Assembly: GCA_006384855.1 (NCBI GenBank)
Contig: VCJN01003586.1
Location: 62,001-126,000 of the forward strand
Source of the DNA: Tetraselmis striata
Lineage: Eukaryota; Chlorophyta; Chlorodendrophyceae; Chlorodendrales; Chlorodendraceae
Direction: 5' to 3'
DNA length: 64,000 nt
Position numbers and translations under genes: made by a program. A model generated the notes under the pieces. It ran no database searches, was not told the origin of the DNA, and worked only from the letters and a program-made list of their open reading frames with translations. Shown in pieces: positions 22,701 through 34,557 of this stretch (positions are counted from its first letter, which is position 1; each line of letters starts with the position of its first letter).

Positions 22701-25314
22701 TTACACATGGGGCAGACTCATGCCGTGTCCTGCTTTTACAAGGCAATTTTTGCACGGGGCCTGAGGTCGGCTGACATGCAGGCCAAGGTAACGGCGGATG
22801 GGGCAACCAGAATCAGGGCTCAGTGATCGGCATTCCAGGTAAGCTTCAGCCTCAGCCCGTCACGCTTGTTCGTCTCAGCAGAGGGCAGGATTCCCGCCCA
22901 TCCTGGATCCAACTCGCACGTGTCACCACAGTCATCCCTGGGCCTATTCACAATGCGCCTCATGGCATCAACCCATTTTCCAGCTGCTGCGGCGATGTCC
23001 GTGCCGAAGACTTGTTCCTGCCAGCCGCATTTCTCTCATGCCTGCCCCTCCCGGTGGCGATCGCCACTGTGTGTCCCATAGCGTTGCGGCCACATGCTGT
23101 CTGAGCCTATCTGTTTGGTAGGCCAAGGCAATGGTCCGTGGAACAATCACAACCAGGGCTTGGGGAACGGCATCCCGGGTGAGCTCATGCGATACTGTCT
23201 CAAATCTGGGCAGCGCGTGTATGTCACCGCTCAGCGAGGTGTTGCCCATGCCCAGCATGGTGTTTGAGTCCGTCTGTGTGATGCTCAGGCCGGGGCAACG
23301 TCGGATGGAGCAATCAGGACCAGGGGTCCATGACTGGCGTTCCGGGTGAGCATGTGCCTCAGCCTGCCATGCTATGTTGTGTCCGTGCTTGGGAGGACAT
23401 GCGCTCATCTCTGGTCCGATCCACTAAACTACTCATCCAGGTGCTGCATGTATGAGGTTGGAGTCTGCCTAACTGCCTGATGCGCAGGCCAGGGCAACGG
23501 CCCATGGAACACTCGGAATCAGGGCTTGATGGCCGGCATTCCAGGTGAGCTTCGGCCCAATCCTGGCATGCCTGCTTACCCCATAGGTGACCAGGAAATT
23601 TTCCATCTCAGGCCTGACTCAACACAAGATCCCTTTTAGCAGTGCGTCCCCCAAATGAGGTCTGACTTTTTGAACTTTCAGGTCAAGGCAGCGGCCCGTT
23701 TAATCATCAGAATCAGGGCTTGATGGCCGGCATCCCAGGTGGGGGTGGGGGTGAGCCTGTCACGGTCGCCCGTTTCACCAATGAGCAGAACCCCCCCCCC
23801 CCCCCCCCCCCACACACACACGTTGAGCTCAACAAGCGCGTAGCATCACAAAAGTGATGGGCATGAGGTCTGCGTGTGTGTGACTTGCAGGCAGCGGCCC
23901 ATGGAACAATCAGAATCAAGATTTGATGGCTGGCTTTCCAGGTGAGGGTGAGCTTGATCCTGCCATGTGTCAAGATTGCTTGGCTCGGGAGGGGAGGGGA
24001 TGGGGTACTATCCCGCTACGCGCGTGGTTGTCTTGCCCCCCTCCCCATGCATTATCTGCGCCCCGCAGCAGCAGCTCTCACTCCCACATTTGTACACTAC
24101 CACATGCGGCACTTGCTTCGAGGTTGGGCTGATCCTCGCCGAATTGCAGGCCAAGGCGGTAACGGTGTCGCATCAGGGACGAAGTTTGTGCAGCCTGGTG
24201 AGCTCACTGCGGCATCCGCATCCGTTCATTTACGTGCGTACCATGCCGCACCAATGATTTCCTCACCACCCAGCGTCTCCCCTGCCACCTCTGCAGGCCG
24301 GGTTCCGCCAATGCTTCAGAACCCAGCGGCGTTTACGCCCCTTTCTGGTGAATGCGGCAGTGCTCAGTGGCCACAGGTGCGCCACTTAAGCCCCCCATTG
24401 CCCCCCTCCTCCCCCCCCCCCCCCGGCCATCATTACGGCTTAGCATACATGCATCTGTCCCTCTTGGAGCCTAGGCTCTGGGTGCGCATGCATTTTTTCA
24501 TACCGACAAGCTGTTGGTATCCTGCTTGCACCCCATATGCGACAGCCCGCCCATGCTACACATCGCAGCTCTCTCTGATGGCGTGCATTGGTCGCAAGGG
24601 GAGCCCTGTACTTGCGGTGTCTTGTGGAAGCCAGATGTGAAAGAATGTCCCACAGCTGCGGAGGCGCTCGCTATCAGGACCTCGCCGCACAATGGCTCCG
24701 AATCACCGGCGTCTATGGTGATATCGTAATGGGCGCTTGTTCGATAGCCATCACTACGGGTGCCGACGCAAATACAGCAGCTTTTTATTACAGGCCCCGA
24801 ATTGGACTCGCGTGCAATCTTATAAGAACACTCGCTATAGTTCCGCTATAGTTTCGTCTACATTTGACCTCCGGCAGGCAGGGCGGGCTTTCGCAGTGTT
24901 CTTAGATCCGTGCCGGCACCCGTAGAGATATCGCTAATGATACCACAGGTATCTGGTTAAGAGGCTGACAGACACCGGCTGCCGCCGCGACAGGAATGGA
25001 ATATCATGTCCGGCCAGAAGTGCGCCGGCGCGGCATTCAAGACCGTCCAGCCCGGCGACATGGCCTTTGTTACCTCTGCCGGGGGACTCGTCACGATGCC
25101 GTACGACGGCTCTGTCGTCGGCTGCCAGCTGCTGTTCACTTTCGACAACGCGGGCGTGCTGCGCAACTCGGACATCGACCTGACGCAGGGCAGCTGGATG
25201 ACCTGGGATGCCACCACCAGCACGTGCAGCCTGTACCGCGACAGCCGGGCATGTCAGGGGCTGCAGTTCGCTGGCGCACAGGACCTGTTCCTGGCGGCTC
25301 GGTACTGCCCGTGA
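19724..25314 (+). CDS. secreted Cys-module protein with mini-exon-encoded Gly/Asn/Gln cassettes, gene 1
   Basis: Function unknown; likely an extracellular matrix or wall protein (inference). Exon 1 (19724-19809) encodes a signal peptide (MALLFLAILASC core). Exons 20060-20315, 20530-20760, 20970-21034 and 21150-21586 follow in consistent phase and encode three related modules: CAxExR-TYKPxGxGxW, then CxxxC, D-[VM]-x-VW and CYCWEE or CYC. These resemble PAN/apple or WSC-type carbohydrate- or protein-binding folds, but I cannot settle which. After a phase-1 donor at 21,587 come at least eleven mini-exons (separate entry). A terminal exon ending at 25,314 encodes a Cys-containing domain (SGQKCAGAAF...LAARYCP). 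Its acceptor is uncertain; 24,962 keeps phase. The paralogue at 38.9 kb supports every exon up to 21,586. Confidence 0.75.
21700..24347 (+). repeat. array A: eleven symmetric phase-1 mini-exons
   Basis: Exons: 21700-21756, 21916-21972, 22114-~22170 (degenerate), 22782-22838, 23122-23178, 23289-23345, 23488-23544, 23682-23738, 23891-23941, 24150-24197, 24297-24347. Each is preceded by CAG or TAG and, except the third, ends in G before GTGAGC-like donors. Each begins and ends in phase 1, so any number can be spliced in or skipped without changing frame. Most are exactly 57 nt and encode variants of GQGNGPWNNQNQGLMAGIPG. Copies 7 and 8 are closest to each other; the last two are the most divergent. 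Introns between them are 90-610 nt and largely unalike, though some share short MITE-like insertions. No known domain; the composition suggests a flexible, low-complexity Gly/Asn/Gln tail. Confidence 0.85.
22430..22562. repeat. CTGGTACT/CTCGCTG microsatellite in an array-A intron
   Basis: Irregular repeats of GCTGGTACTGGTACTCGCTA-like words, bracketed by two copies of CTTCAAAGCGCT(G/A)GCAATGC. It is intronic with respect to gene 1 (between the third and fourth cassettes). Confidence 0.7.
24756..24923. repeat. MITE-like element M1 with 10-bp TIRs
   Basis: Begins ACGGGTGCCG and ends CGGCACCCGT, a perfect 10-bp inverted repeat. Inside, TATAAGAACACTCGCTATAG near the middle faces GCAGTGTTCTTA towards the right end. 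Related copies lie at about 42,215-42,393, 44,706-44,880 and 45,717-45,990, and a single end at 47,151. All sit in the spacing of the cassette arrays. No clear target duplication. Confidence 0.6.
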
Positions 25315-25796
25315 ACCTCCGGCCTTCAACCCCCTGACGCCCTGGCAGCTTCTGACAGCGGGCACGCAGTCGACAATGTGAACGGACGGCTCAGGGACAT
25401 GTAAATGCCGTGCATGTCGGCTGCGGGGCCGCATAGCAGGGGGAGTGCAGCCCTGGCGGCACACCCGCGCCAGCCATCGCCAGCAGGGCTTGCGCATGCG
25501 AATGGACACACATCCAGCAGCAGCAGCAGCAACATATCCGGTTAGTCCCGGCCCGTGGTGTCAGCAATGACATCGGCATCTGCAGTGGCATGGGTGGGGG
25601 AGATGGGTATTGGCATGCGCGCTGGCGGGCCATGGTCAGCCATGCGTCGTGTTGAGCAGCAGCTACATGAGGAGTGGCATGAGTAGGACAGCACCATCCA
25701 CATGCGCATGACCTCCGTACATGTGAAGAACCGTGCACTCTAATTTCACCCTGAACCTTCGTCAGGATACCATACACACCTACTACAAAAGTCTCG
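25315..25796. other. 3' flank of cassette gene 1
   Basis: Sequence between the gene 1 stop codon and the left end of the TIR element, with a short CAG run (25,516-25,531). Nothing else recognised. Confidence 0.4.
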
Positions 25797-26072
25797 CCCC
25801 CCCCCCCCCCCCCCCCAAAAAAATAATAAATAAATCACACAACACGCGGGAATTCCATGTTGCACAAGTATACGGCAATATTATTGGATGCCATTCAACC
25901 AACCGCACGTACACTCAATAGCCACTATGTGTGCAGTCTTAAATTTGGAAATGTCAGTTATTTTGGCGCGGAAAAGTGGGTGATAAAGTGTTATAACAGC
26001 CGCAGCAGTGCCCTATTTTTAACAATGTAAGCGTGTTCGGAACATATAAATAACGGATTTTGGCAACGCTAG

Positions 26073-26318
26073 ATGCGAGGCTCGAAAGGGCCACATTTAG
26101 GCCCTTTCGAGCACAGACAAAACTATAGGGGTAGTGGCGCGTGCACTGCGGCGATGCCACGTCATCGCCAAAATGGCATGACACTCCCTGAATTTATTCA
26201 TAAACTATTATATTATCCGTGCGTAAGAGCTTGGGAGCATGCGCTCCCTCATGAAGTTGAAACACGTGCAATCGCAATATGCAATTTTCTGTTGAAACGC
26301 GGCGTTTTTTCACTCTGA
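26073..26318 (+). CDS. unknown short frame in the left arm of the TIR element
   Basis: Codes for about 81 residues including MPRHRQNGMTLPEFIHKLL, YYPCVRAWEHALP, ETRAIAICNFLLK and a final VFSL. The minus-strand frame at 30,387-30,656 aligns over about 70 residues at close to 50% identity (MPRHHPTGTILTQFIHHLL, FPCAKAWEHAQP, ETHAIVLCNFLVK, IYSL), with conservative changes and the same stop position. Shared reading frame after this much divergence suggests past selection as protein. I do not recognise the family. Confidence 0.4.
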   Translation: MRGSKGPHLGPFEHRQNYRGSGACTAAMPRHRQNGMTLPEFIHKLLYYPCVRAWEHALPHEVETRAIAICNFLLKRGVFSL

Positions 26319-26779
26319 GCGGGAAAATAGCACTGTAAAAAATGATGCATCAGCACGGCGTTTCGGAGGGTGTGCTGCAACCAAGGTCGTGGAAGCTAAG
26401 CTTCAGTGTAAGTAAAGGACTATAAGTGGTTTGGGCTAAGTGCTACTGCGCAGCAATGCACCCACATGCAGATTCGTGTAGGCTAAACTTTACTGGGAGA
26501 GTGTACTAAATTTATTTATCAACTTAATTATGAACTATAAATCACTTATCGTGTTCCTGAAGTCGCTACTCCGTACGACTAATCTGCGACTACAAGCTAG
26601 CTTTGCGCTTTGCTTTTATCCTCGCGGCATCTATGATACGGTACGAACAGTACAAGTACCAGGGTCGGGTACATCTGTTGTACCGTATGCAGTATCAGAT
26701 TCTTTATTACGATTGATTTTTGTATCATTAGGTACATCGAAATGGGCATGAGCATAATCTGAGGGCACGTCGTCAGACT

Positions 26780-29250
26780 ATGGAACAGAGGGAATTACAT
26801 CACCATCACCATGTTAATGGCGCTCTTGGGCTTACGCTTCTTGCGACTTCCGCCGCTCCCAGAAGCTCCGCCGTCAGGTCGGGCCTTGTCGCCGTCACCG
26901 GGCGGAGTACGACCGTTCTTGGACTTGTACTTCTTGCCGAGAGACCGGTTACCACTGATCAGACCATTACGATGGTCGATCAGTGTGTTGAGGGACACGT
27001 CGACAGACTTGCACTTCTCCTCGGTTAGGAAGCGATGAGCCGACTTCTTCAACTATGGATGACTAAGTCCCTCCGTGAACTTCACACATTTCAGCTCGTT
27101 CGAGATAACCTGCCGAGATCGAAAAAGCATCGTCGAACTCTTGCGCATACTCGGCAAATGTTGCATGTGATGCGTATGTACCGGCATTGATATGTATCAG
27201 CAAATTGAACTTAATTCCAGCCTCACGCAAGTCGGGTACTTGAGATGATTTACGTACATCGGTAACAAACTCGGCCGCAGTAGGATGTTGTTCCGAATCA
27301 TGTTTATTTCGTACGCCTGCCACCACCGACAAAGTCGACCCCCGAGCTGTCGCACGACATACATTAGTCTTGCAGGCGAGTCGGGAATAAAGCCGACCTG
27401 CCCCAGCCCCCAGCATCTCAGGAATACCATGCAGCCAAATGGCGAGGGCGTTGATGTCGCCGTCGTCCAGTTTCTGTTGTTGCTGTACCGATTTACGTTG
27501 TGACTCAAGTAGTCTCGACTCAGGTTTTTCGTACCACGATGCATGTCGAGCTATCTCCATCCGATCGAACTCGGTTGTCATCTCGACTGGCAGATAGTCG
27601 TTGTCTCGTTGACGACCTCCCACAAGGGGATTATTCGTGGTTGTAACGGAACGGAACGGTAACTGAAATACCTGAGTAAATCTTGTTCGTCCAGATACCA
27701 GAATAAGTCGCAACGGCTCGATAAGCATTCGACCATTATCGACGACTGTCGAGTGGACAGCTTGCGCTGTGACATAGAAAACGGCACGACACGATTTACC
27801 TTGCAAATGCGTAGCTATCTCGGTCATTTATAGAATAGACGACCATTGCTAGGCTCGGCGGTGATTCGATAAGGAAAACGAGGACCGTTGTTAGCAAGCA
27901 AGGACCGTTGTCGGCTACCTGTAGACTCGAACGCTACATGCGGGCCGATAAAATGTTTTCGATTTTCGTTCACCAGCTACTCGATACGATAGGGACAACG
28001 AACGTCGTTCCTCGGCTTGTAAAAAATCACGAGCCTCACATAGGAAGCGGTCCGTTTCGTCGACATTCACACAGCCGAACAACTTCAGATCTTCGGGATT
28101 TATGATAATTCCGGTTTTAGGTTGCAACATACGAGTTGCAACTTCGCAAACTGACAGGTGGATAAGACAAGGAAGTTAAGCATGGCAGAAAAGCAGTAGT
28201 GCTAGTACGATTCGGCTCCATGGTCATCATAATGTCGCGATCATCACCAACCCCATAGCAAGAAGTCATAATCATGGACGCCGTATACATCGCCGCTGTC
28301 GAAGGGTATTTCGAGTCGGCCTCCCTCTCTCGGGACGCCAGTTGGGCGCGAGTAAACTTACGCCTTTCACATTTATCGCCATACGAACGACGATAGACTT
28401 GTGACAATTATAACATTGCGATATACTAAGAGTTAGTACATATACTATGTCTACGAGTATTCATACGATGTTAGCCCGAGACTGCGATGAGTATATCTAC
28501 GATATAATGCTGCCATGTGGTAAGCGTTGTGCTTCGGAGCCGGATTGACACCGCCTCGATTGCAAAGCCCCATTCTCCTGATTTACATGTCACCAGTTCC
28601 ATCCCTCATGTTGGCATAATGTCTGTCCGGGGAGGGGGGGGGGCTATGTAGTGTGACAATTATACGGGTAAGATATATTGAGAGTTAGTACAAGTACGAT
28701 GTGTACGAGTACGAGCTCCATGTGTAACTGAGAATGCGATGACTATATGTACGATACAATGCTGCCATGTTGGAAAGCGTCATGGCAACTTGAAACATTT
28801 TTTGGTATAATTCTGAAAATCATCGAAGCCTCGTCTCGTCTATGCACCACCACCTTCGTTTTCTTTCTTTGAGTCTCGACTGCCGAGACTGCCACAAACG
28901 AGCGTATTTGCAGCAGGAGACTATTCGAACCTGGAGCTCCGAAACCAGTGAGACAATCTCCCCCTTTCGGATACACATAGCACATGTGGTGTTGTGCATT
29001 GGTGGTGCAACGACAAGAGACTGCAATGCTTTTCAGAATACAAAGAAATGTTACAAGTTGCCATCACTCCCTGCTACAATATTGCTATCGTCGGCACGGG
29101 TCGCCTGGCCATACCGATCTCATACCGACCGTCGTCTGGCCCGCACGCCCACTGCCTTAGGCGTCACCATGGAGAGTCAGACAAAAGCCAAAACGTTCGC
29201 CTTGTCATTGTACCGCAATACGTGATATATGTCCAACACTGTCAACAATA
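26780..29250 (-). mobile_element. Ty3/gypsy-type LTR element remnant (fossil)
   Basis: Minus-strand gag-like frames at 28,117-28,407 (RRKFTRAQLASREREADSKY, clearly related to 35,480-35,830 of the younger element), 27,063-27,827 and 26,795-27,052 (lysine-rich tail). A diverged LTR relative occupies about 28,950-29,250, bordered by the same primer-site-like CTCCGAAACCAG seen at 35,884-35,895. No second LTR was found at the left. Broken, without recognisable reverse transcriptase or integrase, and older than the element at 32.6 kb. Confidence 0.55.
28398..28772. repeat. pair of ~120-bp direct repeats
   Basis: 28,398-28,517 and 28,650-28,772 share TGTGACAATTATA, GAGAGTTAGTACA-like and ACGATA(C/T)AATGCTGCCATGT words at about 75-80% identity, 253 bp apart. 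They lie inside the older LTR-element remnant. Confidence 0.6.
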
Positions 29251-29654
29251 ACGAATTTGAAATTTTGAAGTACGAATTTGAAATTTTGAAGATTGAACTT
29301 TGTTACAGCTGAATCAAGTTTCCTTCTTGACAAATTGTCTTACCCAACATCAGGGAAGGGCCCGCCCCTGGCCAACCCGCATACGGCCCGGGGCGGGTCG
29401 ATCCCATCCCACAGCCAAACCGCCTATTGTCGGACTGAAGCGGCTCCGTTTCTCCTGCGATCGGGGAGAAATCGCGATTTCTAATTCAAACACGGGTGCT
29501 ACGTCTCAGGTACAAATGCACTATTTGTAAAGTAAAAGTATAACTCGCCCCAGGTCATCGGCCGAACCCGCCCCAACACTAATTCACCTTGTGCGCCAAC
29601 TGCAGTCGTAGGTCTGGCATAGCCATTAGACAATTGCCTCAATCGAATCCCGAA

Positions 29655-29790
29655 GGACTAATACATCAACCATGAAAACCCAGGACACGGGCCCGGACGA
29701 TATTGCCATGAAATGACAGAGCCGGCAATCGATCCGGGGACCTCACGAGTAGGAGACCACCGCTCTACCGAGCGGACAGACAACGACGCA
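29655..29790 (-). repeat. tRNA-related SINE candidate
   Basis: Read on the minus strand, GTCCGCTCGGTAGAGCGG gives a D-arm with a good A box (GCTC-GGTA-GAGC). GGATCGATTGC about 30 nt later resembles a B box. The anticodon stem does not pair well, so it is not a working tRNA. An unrelated tail follows (TTTCATGGCAATATCGTCC...), as in tRNA-derived SINEs. Confidence 0.45.
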
Positions 29791-29799
29791 TGTAAAAAG

Positions 29800-30340
29800 G
29801 ATTGCCGGCATTGCGGGTACATGTAATCCTTGCCCGTAATCCGGAAAGACGGCCTAGGCCAGCTAAGACCAGCTAACCTATCCGCTCGTCGGCTCGGTCC
29901 ATTTTTCAGGCGGTCCTTATTCAAGTCGCGACGCACCCCGGTACCGAAACACTGCGTCTTTATAAGGAGATGAGACAGTACCGGTACGAATATCATTTAC
30001 ACGAGCTAGCAGCAGAAGGCGATATCAGAAATCACCATGATAATCGGAAATCACCGGTACGAATATGCATGATGACTAAGCTGTCACGGCACGGCCGGTC
30101 TCGAGCCGCCGACTTACACATTCGTAGTCACTCGCACTACCACAGAGCGCTAGTCAGACTAAGTTCCCGGGTCTGAAGGTCGGATCGACAAGGGAACTTA
30201 CACCCCCCCACAAAAGTTTAGCCCTGGAGGAATCCGCATGCGAGCGCATCGCTGCGTGCCAGCATGCCGTAAAAACCACACACACTCCACTAACTACACT
30301 AGAGCTTGGCTTGAATGGCCTTGGTTGCAGCTCAGCCTTC
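29800..30340. other. interior of TIR element, nothing recognised
   Basis: AT/GC-mixed sequence between the SINE candidate and the right arm, with short overlapping frames only. Confidence 0.35.
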
Positions 30341-30386
30341 AAAATGTCGCGTTAAAGCATCGTTTTACGCGATGCGCTTTTCTTGC

Positions 30387-30656
30387 TCACAGTGAGTAAA
30401 TGTTGTTTTTGACCAGAAAATTGCATAATACGATTGCATGCGTTTCAGCTTTTTGGGGCTGCGCATGCTCCCAAGCTTTCGCGCACGGAAAGTATAGTAG
30501 ATGATGAATAAATTGTGTAAGTATTGTGCCAGTTGGATGATGGCGTGGCATCACACCCTTGCATACGCCACTATCCCTACGTTTTTCTGAGCGTTCGAAA
30601 GGGACTGAAAATGCGATCCGTTGGTAGCATAGCACGCGACGCGCTACATGGCCCAA
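30387..30656 (-). CDS. unknown short frame in the right arm of the TIR element, partner of 26,073-26,318
   Basis: About 89 residues on the minus strand. It shares the invariant core MPRH-FIH-LLY-PC-AWEHA-P-ET-AI-CNFL with the left-arm frame. The sequence just past both stops is also alike (TGAGC-GAAAA), so homology extends beyond the frame, as expected inside inverted repeats. It may be the end of a longer protein whose upstream part lies at 30,700-31,240, but no family match was found. Confidence 0.4.
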   Translation of the reverse strand: MGHVARRVLCYQRIAFSVPFERSEKRRDSGVCKGVMPRHHPTGTILTQFIHHLLYFPCAKAWEHAQPQKAETHAIVLCNFLVKNNIYSL

Positions 30657-31521
30657 GCTTCACCATGCGAGTAGCCCATATAAAAACCCTTTTGATGGGC
30701 CTCTGCCATGACGCAGCGCGGGAGGTGTGCGTGAACGATAGGCATTGTGCCAAAACACTCAGTATTGCCAAGTCGCAGAAACTTCCAGGCATCACCATCA
30801 AAAAGTTGTCTAGAAACACGGGGAAACGCCAAAATGCAAAGTTGTTGGTCCATGTTAGAGCATTTATGGACTCGAGTCTGAGGCACGATGGGTTGCATCT
30901 AGGTGCCCGTGGCGTGGCCTAACACTGGGCCCCTATGTCTGAAAACACGTTTTTGGGCCCGTAGACCCGTTAAACGCCAGCGAATCGCAAATCTGAGCGC
31001 AAAAATACGGGCAATGTAAGTCCCCTGGCTGAGAGCGCTTTTGCTATGGCTTTTCCAACGCGACATCGTATGCCTCAATCCGACGCCGTTTCGCAAAGAT
31101 ACGCCCCTTGGCACGCCTCCCAAAACAGCGATTGCAGCGCAATATTCCCCACATAGACAGTGCTCGGATTCGTCTGCCCTCTCGCGTAGAGACACGTTTT
31201 TGCTCAATAAAAAGCAGGGAGTGGTCGCATGACACCACTATGTCAACGAATTTCGGAGAAAAATTAATGTACCTATACTTGGCAAGAAACGTTAGTTATA
31301 TGCTCCGAAACCGCTTACAGTGCTGAAATTTGGGCATTATTGCAGCGCGTGTGCCACTTTGTCTGCGACTTCTCCGCGCCAAAGTAAGCGATATTTCCCG
31401 ATTAGCGACGATACACCCAGCTACGATTGAGCATACTTGCGGTTGGTCGAATGGCATACAGTAATATTGTCACATACCATCACAACATTGAATTCCCGCG
31501 TGTCATATGACTTGGGGGGGG

Positions 31522-32565
31522 AGCAAGAATTTTGTGGGCAGGTGTATACAAATAAGGTGTAAAGGTGTACAATGTTTCATCCCATCGCACGGTGCTCTGC
31601 GCCGTGAGGGACCGTGTGCTCCGCATCATCGGTGCACGTTAAACCTCCGCAGCGATGGCGTTCCGCTGCTAGGTTGTTCATGGGCCGCCCAATCGCGCAG
31701 AGCGGGCGTGCCACCCGCGCCGGCCCGTATGGCGTGGCACGCTGGCGCTTTTCCCATCGCGCGCCGGCCCCGCGTTGCTCGCCCTCCAGCGTGACGTCCG
31801 ACACCCCTGTGGTATCAGTCGTCCATGGTGCTTGCAGCCCGGATCCCTCCGATCTCTGCTTGCCTTCGGCGTGGCGGGAGTCCGTCACGCTTGCGCGAGA
31901 CGACACCCGAGTTGTTACCCTGTTGACATCCCGGCGCGTCGTGCGCTGATCTGCCGGTTTTTTACTACGGCTTCCGACGTGTGGCGCCGCCGGAGCTTTC
32001 TTCTAAAATTACTGGCCACCTTATCGCGCGCGACGTGTCACTGGAGCGCTACTCGAGCGCCTCGTGGTGGAGACGTTGGAGAGGGGGCCGAATCGCATCT
32101 TCTTCGCGTGTCGTCGCGTATACACGGCAGTATACACGGAGGAGAAATGCTGGCTATATTTCTCTTTCTCCCTTAGGCCGGTCCGATTTAATGTTATGTT
32201 TTAGTACTCTCCTTTCCGGGGGGGGTACACTTTGTAAGTGGCCTTAACTTTATGTTCACGTACTTAAGCAGTACTTGGCGGCTGGGAGCGGTGCATGAGC
32301 GGGTGGGGGCTCAGACCCGCACCGCCGCCGTTGATATACCGTGTTATTTACGTGGATAGCGTCTAGAGAACGCACGGAAAGTCGTTAATATCCAGGCCAG
32401 CCATGCATAATATCCTTGAACGGCGTTTGCCCGGGCTGGACAGACACCTCTCGCTAGCACGCCCTAACCCACCATCTCACCCCTCCTCGCCAATATGGCT
32501 GACGACAACGACTTCTACCTGAAGATCACTGTGACATGGGAAGACATGCGTCTTGCCAAATAAGT
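31522..32565. other. intergenic, nothing firmly recognised
   Basis: GC-rich overlapping frames (31,577-31,950) without domains. A short frame MADDNDFYLKITVTWEDM begins at 32,494 immediately before the LTR-element insertion; it could be an exon or transposon fragment. Confidence 0.35.
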
Positions 32566-32569
32566 CTAT

Positions 32570-33057
32570 TGCGACAGTCTCAACAGGATAGAGACCGCAG
32601 GGACAAACAAAGGTGGGTGTGCAGTGGTGGTGCAAAGGCGAGAGGCTACAGAGTTTTTAGAATACAATCATTGTTACAAGTTGTCACCACCCGCTGCTAC
32701 AAATAATCTAGCTATCGTCGGCACTGGCCATCAGGCCATGCCGACCACTAGCAGCACGCCCACTGCCAAGGGCGTCACCATGGAGAATCAGACAGAAGGC
32801 AGAACGTCAGCCCCGTCATTGTACGGCAATACATAACATATCCCCTGCACTGTCAAGGATAGTATATATCTGACAGACAGGCAGACATAATTATATATAT
32901 AATACAGCAGGCGGATATACGAGTACTCGTGCGCGTGACACACGCGCACTCGTACTCTAGTACCCGTAGAATGTACATCATTCAGTGGTACCGGCTCTCG
33001 TACTGTATTATGCCAAAGATAGCGCATGACAGGTTACAACACAGTATAACTGTCACA
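32570..33057 (-). repeat. 3' LTR of the young Ty3/gypsy element
   Basis: 488 bp, TG...CA ends, near-identical to 35,896-36,383. Preceded by CTAT, the probable target-site duplication. Confidence 0.88.
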
Positions 33058-33811
33058 CTACATCTCTCCCCCCTTGGACAACATAAAGCAGTATTTAATT
33101 TGCAGTTGGAATCCTAGCCGGATATTTAGCCGCATGCTGCAGAAATTCAACTGACTCAGCAAATTGCAGCCACATCGGCGTATCCAGAAAACCTTGCAAA
33201 GCAACAGTTCGTTTTACATCAAACAAACGATGCCAAACAGGTGCAACAGTTTTATCTGCAAAGTGCACCAAAAATTGCAATTGAGTACCTCTGCGTCCTG
33301 GCATCAAGCCAACTTTGACAGCAGATATTTTCTCAATTTCAAACTCCTGGCTATCAGGATCCTCCTCAGAACCCGTGATCAATGGCACAACCGGTCGAAT
33401 AGGTGCAGTCGGACATGGCCGCAAACTATTCACATGGAAAACCGGATGCAACTTCATCCCCGGAGGCAACTGCAACCGGAAACTATAATTGCCAATCTTC
33501 TCAATAATCGGAAAAGGGCCCAACTGCCTATCCATTAACTTCTGGTTAGGTTGGCCTTTGATTTTCAGAAAGCGAGTTACAATACTCACTTTCTCTCCAA
33601 TATTGAAAACGGGAACATCCCTCTGTTGCCTTTCCGTAGGACGAACAGTCAACTCATCCTTATGAATTGCCAAAATCGATTTGACTAAGTCATGGATATC
33701 TTTCATATTCTGGATTTTCTGTTGAGCACTGACTGACACAGGTATTATGGGCCTCATGGCAAACAATAAGTCAGGAGGTGTTTCAGGATTAAATCCGTAA
33801 TTAACCTCAAA

Positions 33812-34557
33812 CGGTGTATGCTCAATACCAAGTGCACGATTAGAATTATACGAAAATTCCATCAACGGCAATTGATTAACCCAATTGCTGCCATCAAAGC
33901 AACAAAACGCTCGAGCTAGTTCACAGACAATGGCATTGATCCTTTCAGTCAGACCATCCGTTTCAGGGTGCTGGCCACTAGACATGTTTAACTTAGTGCC
34001 TAGGCGACGCCACAAAGTCTGCCAAAAAGACGACATAAATCTCGGATCACGGTCCGAAATTATAACCCTTGGTAAACCATGCAGCCTGTATACTTCCCTC
34101 AGAAATAATTCAGCTGAATATTCACCAGTCACAGTTTTAATCGTTGGAATAAAATGTGCTTGCCGGGTTAGATGGCATACAACAACCAACATTGCATCAA
34201 AACCATTACTCACAGGTAAATCGGTAATGAAATCCAAACCAACCGAGTGCCATGGACGTGGCGGTACTGGAAGCGGCTGCGTCGGTGCTGCCGGCTGCGG
34301 ACGAGAACGTACCCGCCTACAGGTTGGACAATTATCACAATAGGCTTTCACGTCATGACGTATACGCGTCCACCAAAAACGATCCAAGGCACGTGCCAAG
34401 GTACTCTGAACAGCCCGGTGCCCAGTAGTATCATGCAACTCATACAATATTTTGTTAATGAGCTGACGGTTATTAGGGAGGCATAGGCATTTATGCCTCC
34501 AAAAAAAACCGTCATGTTTGGACACATGTCCCGACTTCATCCATCCCCCCCATTCGG
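33812..34557 (-). repeat. left arm of inverted integrase duplication (fossil part)
   Basis: The roughly 750-bp arms 33,812-34,557 and 34,680-35,431 are reverse complements at high identity, separated by a 122-nt spacer. Both carry the integrase zinc finger and core region, facing away from each other's strand. An inversion-duplication during reverse transcription or a later rearrangement could have made it. Confidence 0.85.

Larger units (their letters stand above)
25797..31521. mobile_element. large TIR element of unknown family, with nested insertions (fossil)
   Basis: The left end, a C run at 25,797-25,816 followed by ACACGCGGGAATTCCATGTTG and ATGCCATTCAACCAACCGC, matches the reverse complement of the right end at 31,440-31,521. 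Similarity continues inward for about 500 bp (for example the TTTGGCGCGGA(A/G)AAGT and GCATATAA(A/C)TAACG words), with about 600 bp more in the right arm. Both arms carry related inward-pointing short frames (26,073-26,318 + and 30,387-30,656 -). The middle holds an LTR-element fossil and a SINE candidate. Family is unclear: Mutator-like elements have long TIRs, and so do several virus-like elements. It is diverged and looks broken and old. Confidence 0.5.

Noticed and set aside
29655-29790. A functional tRNA gene on the minus strand
   Set aside because: The D-arm is good, but the anticodon stem does not pair and the B box departs from consensus. A SINE head is the better reading.
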